Shown in pieces: positions 6,908 through 15,619 of a stretch of DNA of 64,000 bases (position 1 is the first letter of the stretch; every line of letters begins with the position of its first letter). This DNA is from Thermococcus sp. (GTDB lineage: Archaea; Methanobacteriota_B; Thermococci; Thermococcales; Thermococcaceae): contig NZ_JALVUC010000020.1 of NCBI RefSeq assembly GCF_027023865.1, forward strand, positions 1 through 64,000, in the 5' to 3' direction. A program made the position numbers and the translations under genes. A model generated the notes under the pieces. It searched no databases and was not told the origin of the DNA. It saw only the letters and a list, made by a program, of their open reading frames with translations.

Positions 6908-7893
6908 TAAATTTCAGGATTGAACGGAGCAGGGCGATTACCATTGCACTCGTCGCTTTTATAAGTCTGGCAGTTCTTTTTGGCGGTTATTCGGCCGCGG
7001 CTTACCTAAAGAGTCCTACAACGACGGAGGTTTCTTACAGGACACTCTACGTTGAGAGGGGAAGTCTGAGTCATATGGGATTCTTCTCGAACGAGACGGT
7101 CTACAGAAACGGGACGCCGCTTGGATACTACCCGGAGAAGATAACCCGCGAGATAAGGGGTGCCTATGACTACTCCACAAGCCCCCCTGAAAGAGGAACC
7201 TACAGCGCGGTGCTGAGGGCTGACTACTACGTTACCGCCAACAAGAAGCGCATATCCCTGAAGAACACGACGATAAAGCGCTGGGAAGGGGACTTTTCAG
7301 GCTCGTTCTCGATTCCGGTTAACTTCAATATGACCAAACTCACCGGCGCCCTTGCTGATCTTCGCGAGGGAACGGGCCTTTATCGAGCGGCCTCGGATGT
7401 CTACCTGATCGTCAACGTCAGCGTTCCCGGAAGGAAAACCTTCACCCAGAGGATAAATCTCATCAGGAACACCGCTGGAATGTTGGCCCTTGAAGGATCA
7501 TTGAAGTCCTACAAGAAGGTCGGTAGAACTGTCAACACGACGGTAAACACCTTCAGTTTCTTGGGAAAGAACGTTCCAGTCTCGACCGGGAGGACGGTCT
7601 TTCCGGCTATGGCCTTTGCCTTTGCCCTTCCACCGCTGGGCTTTACTTACACAAGGCGGGAGAGGAAGCCGAAGGATGAGCTTAAGGGCCTGAGGAAGTT
7701 CGTGGTTGCGGGAACCCCGAGTGGAGTTCCGGATGACCCGATCGAGCTTGACTCCGTTGAAGACCTTGAGAGGGTCTTTGACCTCGTTGACAAGCCGATA
7801 GTGCACCGCGTTGAGAACGGGGAGGACGTTTACTCGATAACCGACGGTGAGGTGGTTTACGAGTACCGGGCTGGAAACAACGGCGCCAGCTGA
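6904..7893 (+). CDS. DUF5305-like membrane protein
   Basis: 329 aa, ATG 6904 after GGAGGATG, overlapping the previous stop (ATGA). An N-terminal membrane segment (ITIALVAFISLAVLFGGYSAA) is followed by an extracellular beta-rich region with many Asn-X-Ser/Thr sites. A second membrane segment at about 230-245 (VFPAMAFAFALPPLGFTY) leads to a cytoplasmic tail of about 80 residues. The order matches DUF5305 proteins that accompany archaeal SipW-type peptidases. It ends the fibre operon and could anchor or export subunits. The precise role is unknown. Confidence 0.55.
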   Translation: MINFRIERSRAITIALVAFISLAVLFGGYSAAAYLKSPTTTEVSYRTLYVERGSLSHMGFFSNETVYRNGTPLGYYPEKITREIRGAYDYSTSPPERGTYSAVLRADYYVTANKKRISLKNTTIKRWEGDFSGSFSIPVNFNMTKLTGALADLREGTGLYRAASDVYLIVNVSVPGRKTFTQRINLIRNTAGMLALEGSLKSYKKVGRTVNTTVNTFSFLGKNVPVSTGRTVFPAMAFAFALPPLGFTYTRRERKPKDELKGLRKFVVAGTPSGVPDDPIELDSVEDLERVFDLVDKPIVHRVENGEDVYSITDGEVVYEYRAGNNGAS

Positions 7894-7975
7894 TTGCTTT
7901 TCTCCCCCTCCCGACCAAAACTTTAAAAGCACTATCTGAAAGCCTAACTGTAGAGTTGGTGAGAGGTGATTAGAA

Positions 7976-8512
7976 ATGAACCCATTCCATGACATAGAAC
8001 CCGGACCGAACGCTCCGGAGGTTGTCAACGCCGTTATAGAGATCCCTAAGGGGAGCAGGAACAAGTACGAGCTTGACAAGAAACACGGCCTCATAAAGCT
8101 TGATAGGGTGCTCTACAGTCCGTTCTTCTACCCGGTTGACTACGGGCTCATCCCGCAGACATACTACGATGACGGCGACCCCTTTGACATCATGGTAATA
8201 ATGCGTGAGCCGGTTTACCCGCTCACCCTCATCGAGTCCAGGCCGATAGGCATAATGAAGATGAACGACAGTGGCGACAAGGACTGGAAGGTCTTGGCCG
8301 TTCCGGCTGATGACCCCTACTTCAAGGACTGGGAGGACATCGACGATGTCCCAAAGGCCTTCCTCGACGAGATAGCCCACTTCTTCCAGAGGTACAAGGA
8401 ACTCCAGGGCAAAACAACCAAGGTCGAGGGCTGGGGCAACGCCGAAGAGGCCAAGAAGGAAATCCTCCGCGCCATAGAGCTTTACAAAGAGAAGTTTGGG
8501 AAGAAGGAATGA
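7976..8512 (+). CDS. ppa: Inorganic pyrophosphatase, class I
   Basis: 178 aa, the normal family length. It hydrolyses pyrophosphate released by biosynthesis and drives those reactions forward in the cytoplasm. Class I signatures are visible: [11 protein letters not shown] near the N-terminus, [13 protein letters not shown], the metal-binding [10 protein letters not shown] and the later [13 protein letters not shown] and [12 protein letters not shown] 7976 follows GAGGTGA. A TATA-like CTTTAAAAGC at about 7919-7928 gives a short leader. It begins a run of housekeeping genes and is not linked to the fibre genes upstream. Confidence 0.96.
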   Translation: MNPFHDIEPGPNAPEVVNAVIEIPKGSRNKYELDKKHGLIKLDRVLYSPFFYPVDYGLIPQTYYDDGDPFDIMVIMREPVYPLTLIESRPIGIMKMNDSGDKDWKVLAVPADDPYFKDWEDIDDVPKAFLDEIAHFFQRYKELQGKTTKVEGWGNAEEAKKEILRAIELYKEKFGKKE

Positions 8513-8547
8513 CCTCTTCTCCCTTCTTACCTTTGGGAGGTTGAGGC

Positions 8548-9108
8548 ATGTACAAGCTCCTAACGATTAAGGACGTCGTCAGGATTCCGCCCAGGATGTT
8601 CACAATGGATCCGAAGGAGGCCGCCAAGGCAGTGCTCCGCGAGGCCTACGAGGGTATCTACGACCGTGACGAGGGCGTAGTTTTGGCCGTTATGGACGTC
8701 AGGGAGGTCGGCCAGGGCGTTATCGTTCCCGGAGACGGTGCCACCTACCACGAGGTGATCTTTGATATCATCGTCTGGAAGCCGGAGATGCACGAGGTCT
8801 TTGAGGGTGAGGTAATAGACGTTGCCCCATATGGAGCGTTCATCAGAATTGGCCCGATGGATGGCTTAGTTCACATCAGCCAGCTCATGGACGACTACGT
8901 TGTCTTTGATGAAAAGAACAAGCAGTTCATAGGCAAGGAGACCAACAGAACCCTCAAACTCGGCGACTACGTCAGGGCTAGGGTCATAGCGGTCAGCGTC
9001 AAGAGCCGTGTCATAAGGGAGAACAAGGTCGGCCTCACCATGCGCCAGCCAGGTCTCGGAAAGAGGGACTGGATAGAGAGGGAGAAGCGCAAGGAGAAGG
9101 AGGCGTGA
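8548..9108 (+). CDS. rpo7: RNA polymerase subunit Rpo7 (RpoE')
   Basis: 186 aa. With Rpo4 it forms the stalk of archaeal RNA polymerase, which binds nascent RNA and helps open-complex formation. The N-terminal tip domain (MYKLLTIKDVVRIPP) is followed by an S1/OB domain (FEGEVIDVAPYGAFIRIGPM, DGLVHISQL) and the VGLTMRQPGLGK end typical of archaeal Rpo7. The start follows GGGAGGTTGAGGC. Spt4 follows within four bases, an arrangement conserved in many archaea. Confidence 0.97.
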   Translation: MYKLLTIKDVVRIPPRMFTMDPKEAAKAVLREAYEGIYDRDEGVVLAVMDVREVGQGVIVPGDGATYHEVIFDIIVWKPEMHEVFEGEVIDVAPYGAFIRIGPMDGLVHISQLMDDYVVFDEKNKQFIGKETNRTLKLGDYVRARVIAVSVKSRVIRENKVGLTMRQPGLGKRDWIEREKRKEKEA

Positions 9109-9111
9109 TCC

Positions 9112-9300
9112 ATGGCCAAGGAGCGTGCCTGCAGGCACTGCCACTACATCACCACGGAAGACTGCTGTCCGATATGCGGTAGCAGGGACCTCAGCGACGA
9201 GTGGTTCGACCTGGTTATAATCACCGACCCCGAGAAGAGCATGATAGCCAAGAAGCTGGGGGTTAAAGTTCCCGGCAAATACGCGGTAAGGGTTAGATGA
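9112..9300 (+). CDS. spt4: Transcription elongation factor Spt4 (RpoE'')
   Basis: 62 aa zinc-finger protein that pairs with Spt5 to keep RNA polymerase processive. Four zinc ligands are visible as CRHC and CPIC. The segment WFDLVIITDPEKSMIAKKLG is characteristic. Its stop overlaps the start of the next gene (ATGA). The length is normal for archaeal Spt4. Confidence 0.95.
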   Translation: MAKERACRHCHYITTEDCCPICGSRDLSDEWFDLVIITDPEKSMIAKKLGVKVPGKYAVRVR

Positions 9301-9830
9301 TGAGGTTCGTGCTCACCCCAGAGCTTCGCGCTGCCCTGAAGGAACCAATGGGTGAGATTATACGGGGCGAGATTCCGGAGCCTTACCTCAAGATAATGGA
9401 CGAACTGAAGCGCGCCCCGTTCTTAGTAACTGTCGGTGATGTAGTTACTGAGAACGTCCTCCGGCTCGGTATCAAGCCGAGTATGGCCATCTACGACCAC
9501 AGAACGGAGAGACGGGACTACACTCCCAATATCGAGACTGATGCGGTTCTCATGACTGTCCAAAATCCCCCAGGGACGATAACGAAAGCTTTATTAAACG
9601 CAATCAGAAAGGGCTTTGGGCTGGCCGGACGTGGGAGGCGCGTTTACCTAAGCGTGAGCGGTGAGGAAGACCTAGCCGCGATTCCGGCAGTCCTCTACGC
9701 CCCCGTTGGCTCGGTAGTACTCTACGGCCAGCCCGACGAGGGGGTAGTGCTTATAAGGGTAACACCCGAATGCAAGCTCAGATGCGGGAAGCTCATGTCC
9801 AAGATGGAGGTGGTTCACGATGGAGATTAA
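9297..9830 (+). CDS. GTP-dependent dephospho-CoA kinase (DUF359)
   Basis: 177 aa. This archaeal family carries out the last step of CoA synthesis, phosphorylating dephospho-CoA with GTP, and was shown for the Thermococcus kodakarensis member. Conserved parts are [24 protein letters not shown], the loop [18 protein letters not shown] and [11 protein letters not shown]. There is no P-loop, as expected for this unusual kinase. Two adjacent ATG codons (9297, 9300) are possible starts; the first overlaps the spt4 stop. Its 3' end overlaps rps24e by 11 bases, so the block is co-translated. Confidence 0.9.
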   Translation: MMRFVLTPELRAALKEPMGEIIRGEIPEPYLKIMDELKRAPFLVTVGDVVTENVLRLGIKPSMAIYDHRTERRDYTPNIETDAVLMTVQNPPGTITKALLNAIRKGFGLAGRGRRVYLSVSGEEDLAAIPAVLYAPVGSVVLYGQPDEGVVLIRVTPECKLRCGKLMSKMEVVHDGD

Positions 9831-10116
9831 GGTTACCGAAATGAAGGAGAACAAGCTCCTCAGAAGGAAAGAGATACACTTTGACGTCCTTCACGAGGGC
9901 GAGCCTACCCCGAGCAGGGAAGCGGTGAAGGGCAAGCTCGTCGCCATGCTAGACCTCGACCCCGAGACCGTTGTTGTCCAGTACATCCGGAGCTACTTCG
10001 GAAGCCACGTCAGCAAGGGCTACGCGAAGGCCTACGAGAGCAAGGAAAGGCTCCAGTATATCGAACCCGATTACGTTCTCCTTAGGAACGGGTTCATCCA
10101 GAAAGAGGAGGAGTGA
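9820..10116 (+). CDS. rps24e: Ribosomal protein S24e
   Basis: 98 aa small-subunit protein of archaea and eukaryotes. [21 protein letters not shown] at the start and the central region with [21 protein letters not shown] are diagnostic. The GGAGGTGG ribosome site lies inside the end of the upstream kinase gene. Together with S27ae directly after it, this is a standard archaeal gene pair. Confidence 0.96.
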   Translation: MEIKVTEMKENKLLRRKEIHFDVLHEGEPTPSREAVKGKLVAMLDLDPETVVVQYIRSYFGSHVSKGYAKAYESKERLQYIEPDYVLLRNGFIQKEEE

Positions 10117-10126
10117 GGTGGTCTGA

Positions 10127-10303
10127 ATGGCGAAGGGCAAGAAGAAGACCAGTCAGAAGTGGAAGCTCTACGAGGTTAAGGGTAGGAAGATCGTCAGGAA
10201 GAACAAGTTCTGCCCGCGCTGCGGGCCTGGAGTCTTCATGGCCGAGCACAAGGACCGCTGGAGCTGCGGCCGCTGTGGCTACACCGAGTGGAAGAGGAAG
10301 TGA
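10127..10303 (+). CDS. rps27ae: Ribosomal protein S27ae
   Basis: 58 aa, read directly from the sequence: ATG 10127 after GAGGTGGTCTGA, stop TGA at 10301-10303. It begins [18 protein letters not shown] zinc ribbon is formed by CPRCG and CGRCG, followed by the usual end YTEWKRK. In archaea S27ae stands alone and is not fused to ubiquitin. It is co-transcribed with rps24e. Confidence 0.96.
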   Translation: MAKGKKKTSQKWKLYEVKGRKIVRKNKFCPRCGPGVFMAEHKDRWSCGRCGYTEWKRK

Positions 10304-10349
10304 CTTCCTTTTCCCCCTACACGCTTTTCTACTCCTTCCGGTGTTTCAT

Positions 10350-10931
10350 ATGCCCCTTTACTACGGCCTGAACATCAAACTTCATCCTCAGGTGTACGAG
10401 CCTGCCGAGGACACCTTCCTCCTCGCTGAGAATCTAACGGTTAGAGAGGGTGACCTCGCCCTCGACATGGGAACCGGGACGGGTTTGATAGCCCTCTTGA
10501 TGGCGAGGAAAGCTCAGTTCGTCCTCGGCGTTGATGTAAACCCTTTAGCAATTGAACTGGCCAAAGAAAACGCCCGGCTGAACGGTATCAAAAACGTTGA
10601 GTTCTGCGTGAGCAACCTCTTTGAGCGGGTTGGCGGAAAGTTTGACGTCATAACCTTCAACGCTCCCTACCTGCCCGGTGAGCCAGAGGAACCGATAGAC
10701 TTGGCCCTCATCGGTGGGAAAACCGGACGGGAAGTTCTCGATAAGTTTATCGGGAAGTTGCCCCATTACCTTAAGCCCGGTGGAACCGTCCAGATAGTCC
10801 AGAGTTCGATAACCGGTGTGGAAGAAACCCTAGAGGGGCTGGAAAAAGCTGGATTGACCACTAAGGTCACCACTAAGATGCACGTCTTCTTTGAGGACAT
10901 CGTTCTTATAAATGCTCAGGCTAAGTGGTAG
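10350..10931 (+). CDS. HemK/Mtq2-like SAM methyltransferase
   Basis: 193 aa from ATG 10350; the same frame is open further upstream only because it shadows rps27ae. It is a Rossmann-fold SAM enzyme: motif I LDMGTGTGLIALLMAR, acidic motif II GVDVNPLAIELAK, and motif IV FNAPYLPG, a variant of NPPY. The length and the N-terminal VYEPAEDTFLLAENL fit the Mtq2/HemK2 branch, which methylates the Gln of the GGQ motif in release factor 1. The second position of the motif is Ala where Pro is usual, a mild deviation. Substrate is inferred from family only. Confidence 0.85.
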   Translation: MPLYYGLNIKLHPQVYEPAEDTFLLAENLTVREGDLALDMGTGTGLIALLMARKAQFVLGVDVNPLAIELAKENARLNGIKNVEFCVSNLFERVGGKFDVITFNAPYLPGEPEEPIDLALIGGKTGREVLDKFIGKLPHYLKPGGTVQIVQSSITGVEETLEGLEKAGLTTKVTTKMHVFFEDIVLINAQAKW

Positions 10932-11053
10932 CGCCTGATCTCGAGGATGAGTTTAACCCTCGGTTTTTCGGTCCTCTCCTCTGGTTCCTCGAGTGGTCCC
11001 ATTTCAGCGGCCTTTTCCTTGAGTGGGAGTTCAGGTTTTATTCTCTCGAACAT
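10916..11053 (-). CDS. Small conserved-looking 45-aa protein
   Basis: Reads MFERIKPELPLKEKAAEMGP and ends VKLILEIRRYHLA. It is charged, Pro- and Glu-rich, and has no membrane segment. On the minus strand a TATA-like TTTAAAAGG (about 11075-11083) lies about 25 bases before the ATG, so the message would be almost leaderless. The gene overlaps the 3' end of the methyltransferase by 16 bases on the opposite strand. Function unknown. Coding potential is supported by the promoter and a protein-like composition. Confidence 0.5.
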   Translation of the reverse strand: MFERIKPELPLKEKAAEMGPLEEPEERTEKPRVKLILEIRRYHLA

Positions 11054-11199
11054 GATGACTGACACGGCTCAGACCTTTTAAACCTTTCGGGGATTGCCGA
11101 ACTGAGTTTCGACGGTAAATGACCGTTCCACAAAACCGGCCCATCACATTTTTAAAAGGCTCGTCCAAAGCCAGCCCAGAGAGGGATTAGGTGAGACTA

Positions 11200-12201
11200 A
11201 TGGCGATAACGTTCGTATCCAACCCCAACATGCCTGAGGAAATAACCGAACTCTTTAAGAAGCAGCACTACGCTTTAGTGGGCAGGCACAGCTCGGTGAA
11301 GCTCTGCCACTGGCTCAAGGAGAGCCTGAAGCACGACCGTTTCTGCTACAAGCAGAAGTTCTACGGCATAGCGAGCCACCGCTGTTTGCAGATGACGCCG
11401 GTTACCGCCTGGTGCACCCACAACTGCATATTCTGCTGGCGCCCGATGGAGGGCTTCCTGGGGACGGAACTTCCCCAGCCATGGGACGACCCTGCATTCA
11501 TAGTTGAGGAGAGCATCAAGGCCCAGAGAAAGCTCCTCGTCGGCTACAAGGGCATGCCCGGCATAAACATGAAGAAGTTTGAGGAGGCGTGGAACCCGAG
11601 GCATGCTGCCATAAGTCTCTCCGGCGAGCCTATGCTCTACCCCTACATGGGCGACCTCGTTGAGGAGTTCCACAAGAGGGGTTTTACTACCTTCATAGTC
11701 ACCAACGGAACCGTTCCTAAGAGACTCGAGGAGATGAAGCGCGAGGACAAACTCCCGACCCAGCTCTACGTCTCGCTGACCGCCCCTGACACCGAGACCT
11801 ATAACCGCGTCAACGTCCCGATGATTCCGGACGGCTGGGAGGGGATAAAGGGAACCCTCAAACTAATGAACGGCCTGCCGACTAGGACAGTGGTGAGGAT
11901 AACCCTCGTCAAGGGCGAGAACATGAACAATCCAGATGGCTACGCGAAGCTAATCAAAATAGCGAACCCGATGTTCGTGGAAGCGAAGGCTTACATGTTC
12001 GTCGGCTTCTCCCGGAACAGGCTTACCATCAACAACATGCCGCGCCACGAGGAGATCAGGGCCTTCGCGGAGGAGCTTGTGAAGCGCCTGCCGGGCTATC
12101 ACATCGAGGATGAGTACGGGCCGAGCAGGGTTGTACTCATAATGCGCGACGACGTTGACCCAAGCGGCCGCGGCACGGAAGGGCGCTTCGTAAAGCTCTG
12201 A
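11200..12201 (+). CDS. taw1: tRNA 4-demethylwyosine synthase Taw1 (radical SAM)
   Basis: 333 aa from ATG 11200, after GGTGAG; an in-frame GTG lies at 11191. Taw1 joins two carbons of pyruvate to N1-methylguanosine-37 of tRNA-Phe, the second step of wyosine formation. Landmarks are KQHYALVGRHSSVKLCHWLK with an N-terminal Cys, FCYKQKFYGI, the radical SAM cluster motif in WCTHNCIFCWRP (CxxxCxxC), and SLSGEPMLYP. The last part EDEYGPSRVVLI is also typical. TATA (TTTTTAAAAGG, about 11150-11160) supports its own promoter. Confidence 0.95.
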   Translation: MAITFVSNPNMPEEITELFKKQHYALVGRHSSVKLCHWLKESLKHDRFCYKQKFYGIASHRCLQMTPVTAWCTHNCIFCWRPMEGFLGTELPQPWDDPAFIVEESIKAQRKLLVGYKGMPGINMKKFEEAWNPRHAAISLSGEPMLYPYMGDLVEEFHKRGFTTFIVTNGTVPKRLEEMKREDKLPTQLYVSLTAPDTETYNRVNVPMIPDGWEGIKGTLKLMNGLPTRTVVRITLVKGENMNNPDGYAKLIKIANPMFVEAKAYMFVGFSRNRLTINNMPRHEEIRAFAEELVKRLPGYHIEDEYGPSRVVLIMRDDVDPSGRGTEGRFVKL

Positions 12202-12270
12202 CGATCTCTCCTTTTCCCCTGTGGAAAAGTTTATTTATTTTCATGGTCTAAGGTGCTTAGGTGTGATGAA

Positions 12271-14517
12271 ATGGGTAGGAGAATAATCCCGTTACTCCTG
12301 ATTATCCTGGTTTTAATCCCGTACGCGAGTGCGGCCAGCGTTATCGATGAGTCCCAGCCATTCCTCAATCCCGCGATTGACTACACGAACGAGGTTCCCC
12401 AGGAGGCTCTCCTGCTTGCGGCGTTAGCATCGACTGTTGGGAAGACTGTGAACACCAGTGTCGCCGCTGCCACCGTTCTTGATGCGGTTAACACACTCGA
12501 GAGCTGGCAGAATCCGGACGGCGGCTGGGGCTATTACAGAGGGAGCATCAGCACCCCACAGGATACTGCCTTGGCCATAATAGGTCTGACCACCGCAAAG
12601 CCGGTTGTGGAGAAGTACGCCGGTGAATCTGCCTTCAATGCCCTCGACACCAGTCTCCGCGACGGTAGGGCTTACCTCCTTGGCTCCTTCGAGGGAAAGG
12701 GATGGGGCTACATCAAAGATTCGCCCATTGAGTTCTACCCGACGGTTCTCTCGCTCTGGGCGCTTGGTGAGCTTGGTCTCAACATCAACAACAGCCTGGT
12801 CGTTGACTCCGCCTCCGACTACGTTGCCAACTTCACCGACTTAAGCCCCGACTACCTTGCCCTCAGGCTCATCGCCTTTAAAGCAATCGGTCACAAGCCC
12901 GTTGAAGGGGATCTCCAGAGATGTAGTGAACTCTTAGGTAGCGGCAACCTGAGCGGGCTTGAGCGGGCCATGCTGACCTACGCCCTGGTTCTCTACGAAC
13001 CCTTTGGCTTTGACACAGCCAAGGCCCTCACCGTTCTTGAGGAAGAAGGCCAGCACAACGGCACTTACTTCATTCTCAGCGGCAGCGGTGCCTTCCTCAA
13101 CGTTGATTCCTTAACCCCGACAGCCTATGCGGTTATGGCTTTCTCCCTGCTCGCCGACGAGCTTTCCAAGGGAACTTTTACCAGTCCAAAGTCAGTTCTC
13201 TGCTCTGAGCTTATAAAGAGTCAAAACCCGGACGGTGGCTGGGGAATCTATGCTGGAGGTGCCTCCTCCGCTAAAGCCACCTATTACGCGGTTGAGGCCC
13301 TCCACTACTGCACACCATTACCGGAGGGTGTTAAAAAAGGAATCGCTTGGGCGAGGGAGCACCTGGAGTCCGCGGAAGACAACGCCCTCAGGGCAGGAAC
13401 CATAACCGAGGACTACTACTACACGGTCCTCACCCTCGCGAGGTTTGGGAACCTCAGCGACTCGGAGAGGGTTGAACTCATCAACTTCACCCGGTCCCTT
13501 GAGTACGCCCCCGGACAGTGGAGGGGCCTCTTCTCAATCCCCCAGCCCTACGAGACGGCAATGGGCCTCTCCCTACTTCAGGCCCTGGGAGACCGCTCAA
13601 GCCGTGACGTTACCGCTGGAAAGAAGTGGCTGCTCTCCCTCACTAAGGGGGGCTGGGGCATCATCCTAAACCCCCTCTTTGGTGTAATGACCGCCGAGAA
13701 CGTTCCCACTACCGTTATGGTCCTTGAAGCGCTCTCAAACGTCTCCACGCCGGAGGAGCTGAAGCCCCACCTTGACTGGCTCCTCTCCCAGAGACTTCCG
13801 GACGGTGCCTGGGGCTACTTCAGGGAGAGCACCAACATGCTCGGTCAGGTTTTCACTGGAACTCCATCGGTTGAATACACCGCCAGGGCCGCGTTCCTCT
13901 TGGAGAGTTTTGGTTACAATGTGATGCCCTCCGTGATCAACTGGACCCTGAAAAACCTTAATCTAACTACGACGACCGTTGACAAGGCACTCGCCCTCGA
14001 ACTCATACGGAACGTTAAAATAATCCCTGAGGTTTCGATCTACGAGGTCATCAACGCCCTCTCAAGTGGGGTGTGGGAGGTCAACTATCTCGAACCCTAC
14101 GCAAACGTTGCATCCGTGATTGGAGATGCAGTCTCGGCCGTTGGTGCCACCGTTGAACTCAAGGAAGGCTCGCTGGACTTTGAGGAGGGCAACCACATCG
14201 TGCTAGCCCCCTTTGGTTCGTTCAACGTTTCAAACTACAACAGTGGGCTTTCGGTGGTTCTCAGCGGCAACCAGGTCATTATCAACGGGAGGGCATACCC
14301 CGAAACCACCACGATCCTCATAGCTCCCGGAAGGACGCAGAACGGCTACGTACTGGCGGTTCTCTTCGATCCGAAGAACATCGGGGCTGTGGAGACCATA
14401 TTCAGCTCGGGGATGTTCAAATACCTCCATGGGAATTACCTCATCCTTCGGGCCAGCGACATCAATGGGGACGGAAAGATAGAGCCAAACGAGATAATCC
14501 CCTTAGTGGCGGGGTGA
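12271..14517 (+). CDS. Secreted alpha/alpha-toroid repeat protein with EF-hand end
   Basis: About 748 aa from ATG 12271. A signal peptide (RRIIPLLLIILVLIPYASAA) is followed by repeats of the prenyltransferase/squalene-cyclase type, with copies at NPDGGWGYYRG, GKGWGYI, NPDGGWGIYAGG, KGGWGII and LPDGAWGYFRES. In enzymes of that fold the repeats line an active site. Here the acidic DxDD signature of squalene cyclases is not seen, so a binding or structural role is more likely. Residues about 580-700 form a separate region, and the C-terminus carries an EF-hand/dockerin-like calcium loop, DINGDGKIEPNEI. It stands 7 bases before the tubulin-like gene and shares its transcript. No C-terminal anchor is present. 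Confidence 0.65.
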   Translation: MGRRIIPLLLIILVLIPYASAASVIDESQPFLNPAIDYTNEVPQEALLLAALASTVGKTVNTSVAAATVLDAVNTLESWQNPDGGWGYYRGSISTPQDTALAIIGLTTAKPVVEKYAGESAFNALDTSLRDGRAYLLGSFEGKGWGYIKDSPIEFYPTVLSLWALGELGLNINNSLVVDSASDYVANFTDLSPDYLALRLIAFKAIGHKPVEGDLQRCSELLGSGNLSGLERAMLTYALVLYEPFGFDTAKALTVLEEEGQHNGTYFILSGSGAFLNVDSLTPTAYAVMAFSLLADELSKGTFTSPKSVLCSELIKSQNPDGGWGIYAGGASSAKATYYAVEALHYCTPLPEGVKKGIAWAREHLESAEDNALRAGTITEDYYYTVLTLARFGNLSDSERVELINFTRSLEYAPGQWRGLFSIPQPYETAMGLSLLQALGDRSSRDVTAGKKWLLSLTKGGWGIILNPLFGVMTAENVPTTVMVLEALSNVSTPEELKPHLDWLLSQRLPDGAWGYFRESTNMLGQVFTGTPSVEYTARAAFLLESFGYNVMPSVINWTLKNLNLTTTTVDKALALELIRNVKIIPEVSIYEVINALSSGVWEVNYLEPYANVASVIGDAVSAVGATVELKEGSLDFEEGNHIVLAPFGSFNVSNYNSGLSVVLSGNQVIINGRAYPETTTILIAPGRTQNGYVLAVLFDPKNIGAVETIFSSGMFKYLHGNYLILRASDINGDGKIEPNEIIPLVAG

Positions 14518-14524
14518 GCGGAAG

Positions 14525-15619
14525 GTGAGGGCTTTAATCATCGGGGTCGGCCAGTGTGGAACCAAGATCGCCGACCTCTTTTCCCTCGTCGATTTTGAAG
14601 CCTTGGCTATAAACACCTCACTGGGCGATCTAGACTACCTCAAGCACGTCCCCCAGGAAAGGAGAATCCTAATAGGTGAGGGCATCACCGGTGGAAAGGG
14701 CGTCAACGCGAATCCCATACTTGGAAGAGAAGCGATGAAGCGCGATTTACCGATGGTAATGCGCAAGATAAACTCCATCATCGGCTACGAAGACGTTGAC
14801 ATCTTCTTCCTGACCTTCGGCTTCGGCGGCGGAACCGGGGCTGGTGGAACGCCTCCCCTGGCCGAGGCACTGAAGGAGGAGTACCCCGACTCCCTCGTTG
14901 TCGCGATAGGCGCCCTCCCACTGAAGGAGGAGGGCATAAGACCCACCATAAACGCGGCCATAACGATAGACAAGCTTTCCAAGATAGCGGATTCGATAAT
15001 AGCCATCGACAACAACAAGCTCAAGGAGGGAAACGACGACATCAGCAGGGCCTACGAGCGCATTAACTACACGATAGTAGAGAGGATAGCATCACTCCTC
15101 GCTCTAGTCGACGTCCCTGGCGAGCAGACGCTCGATGCCAGCGATTTAAAGTTTGTCCTCAAGGCCCTCGGGAGCTTCGCCACAGTAGGCTACGCCAAGG
15201 CTGACGCCGGAAAGGTTAAGAGCCTGTCGAGGCTTATACTGAAGTCCTTCGAGAGCGAGGGGCTTTATCTTGAGGCGAACATAGAATCGGCACTCTACGG
15301 CCTCGTCGCGGTTCACGGTCCCCCCGAGGTTCTCAAGGCGGGTGACATCTTTGAAGCCCTTGACTACCTCACCGGTAAGATACGGGGCAAGCAGATATTC
15401 CGCGGCTTCTACCCAGATCCCCGCGAGAGAGAGGTGGAAGTTGTAACGCTCCTCAGCGGAATCTACGACAGCAAGAGCATCGAGGACATTGTAATCACCG
15501 CGAAGAATTACGCCCGTTCCTTTATGGAGGCAAAGGAAGAGGCTGAGACTAAGAAGAGGGAACTTCTCAGCGGTCTGCCGGATTTCGACGACGTCTATCC
15601 TGTGGAGGGAGGGAAATGA
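14525..15619 (+). CDS. Tubulin/FtsZ-superfamily GTPase
   Basis: 364 aa from GTG 14525. It has the N-terminal IIGVGQCGTKIADLF nucleotide-binding turn and the tubulin signature GGGTGAG at residues 101-107, preceded by FFLTFGF. Further on it has DNNKLKEGNDDIS and a conserved C-terminal half without a long tail. It differs from canonical FtsZ in the N-terminal region and in the loop 7 catalytic stretch, and is nearer the CetZ/FtsZ-like group that shapes archaeal cells. In this operon it is flanked by secreted and pilin-like genes, and its stop overlaps the next start (ATGA). A role in positioning a surface structure is an inference. It should not be taken as the division FtsZ. Confidence 0.82.
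   Translation: MRALIIGVGQCGTKIADLFSLVDFEALAINTSLGDLDYLKHVPQERRILIGEGITGGKGVNANPILGREAMKRDLPMVMRKINSIIGYEDVDIFFLTFGFGGGTGAGGTPPLAEALKEEYPDSLVVAIGALPLKEEGIRPTINAAITIDKLSKIADSIIAIDNNKLKEGNDDISRAYERINYTIVERIASLLALVDVPGEQTLDASDLKFVLKALGSFATVGYAKADAGKVKSLSRLILKSFESEGLYLEANIESALYGLVAVHGPPEVLKAGDIFEALDYLTGKIRGKQIFRGFYPDPREREVEVVTLLSGIYDSKSIEDIVITAKNYARSFMEAKEEAETKKRELLSGLPDFDDVYPVEGGK

Noticed and set aside
10113-10349. A 79-codon N-terminal extension of the HemK-like methyltransferase frame
   Set aside because: It overlaps rps27ae in another frame, reads as Arg/Ser-rich nonsense ([13 protein letters not shown]), and lacks the family fold. The true start is ATG 10350.
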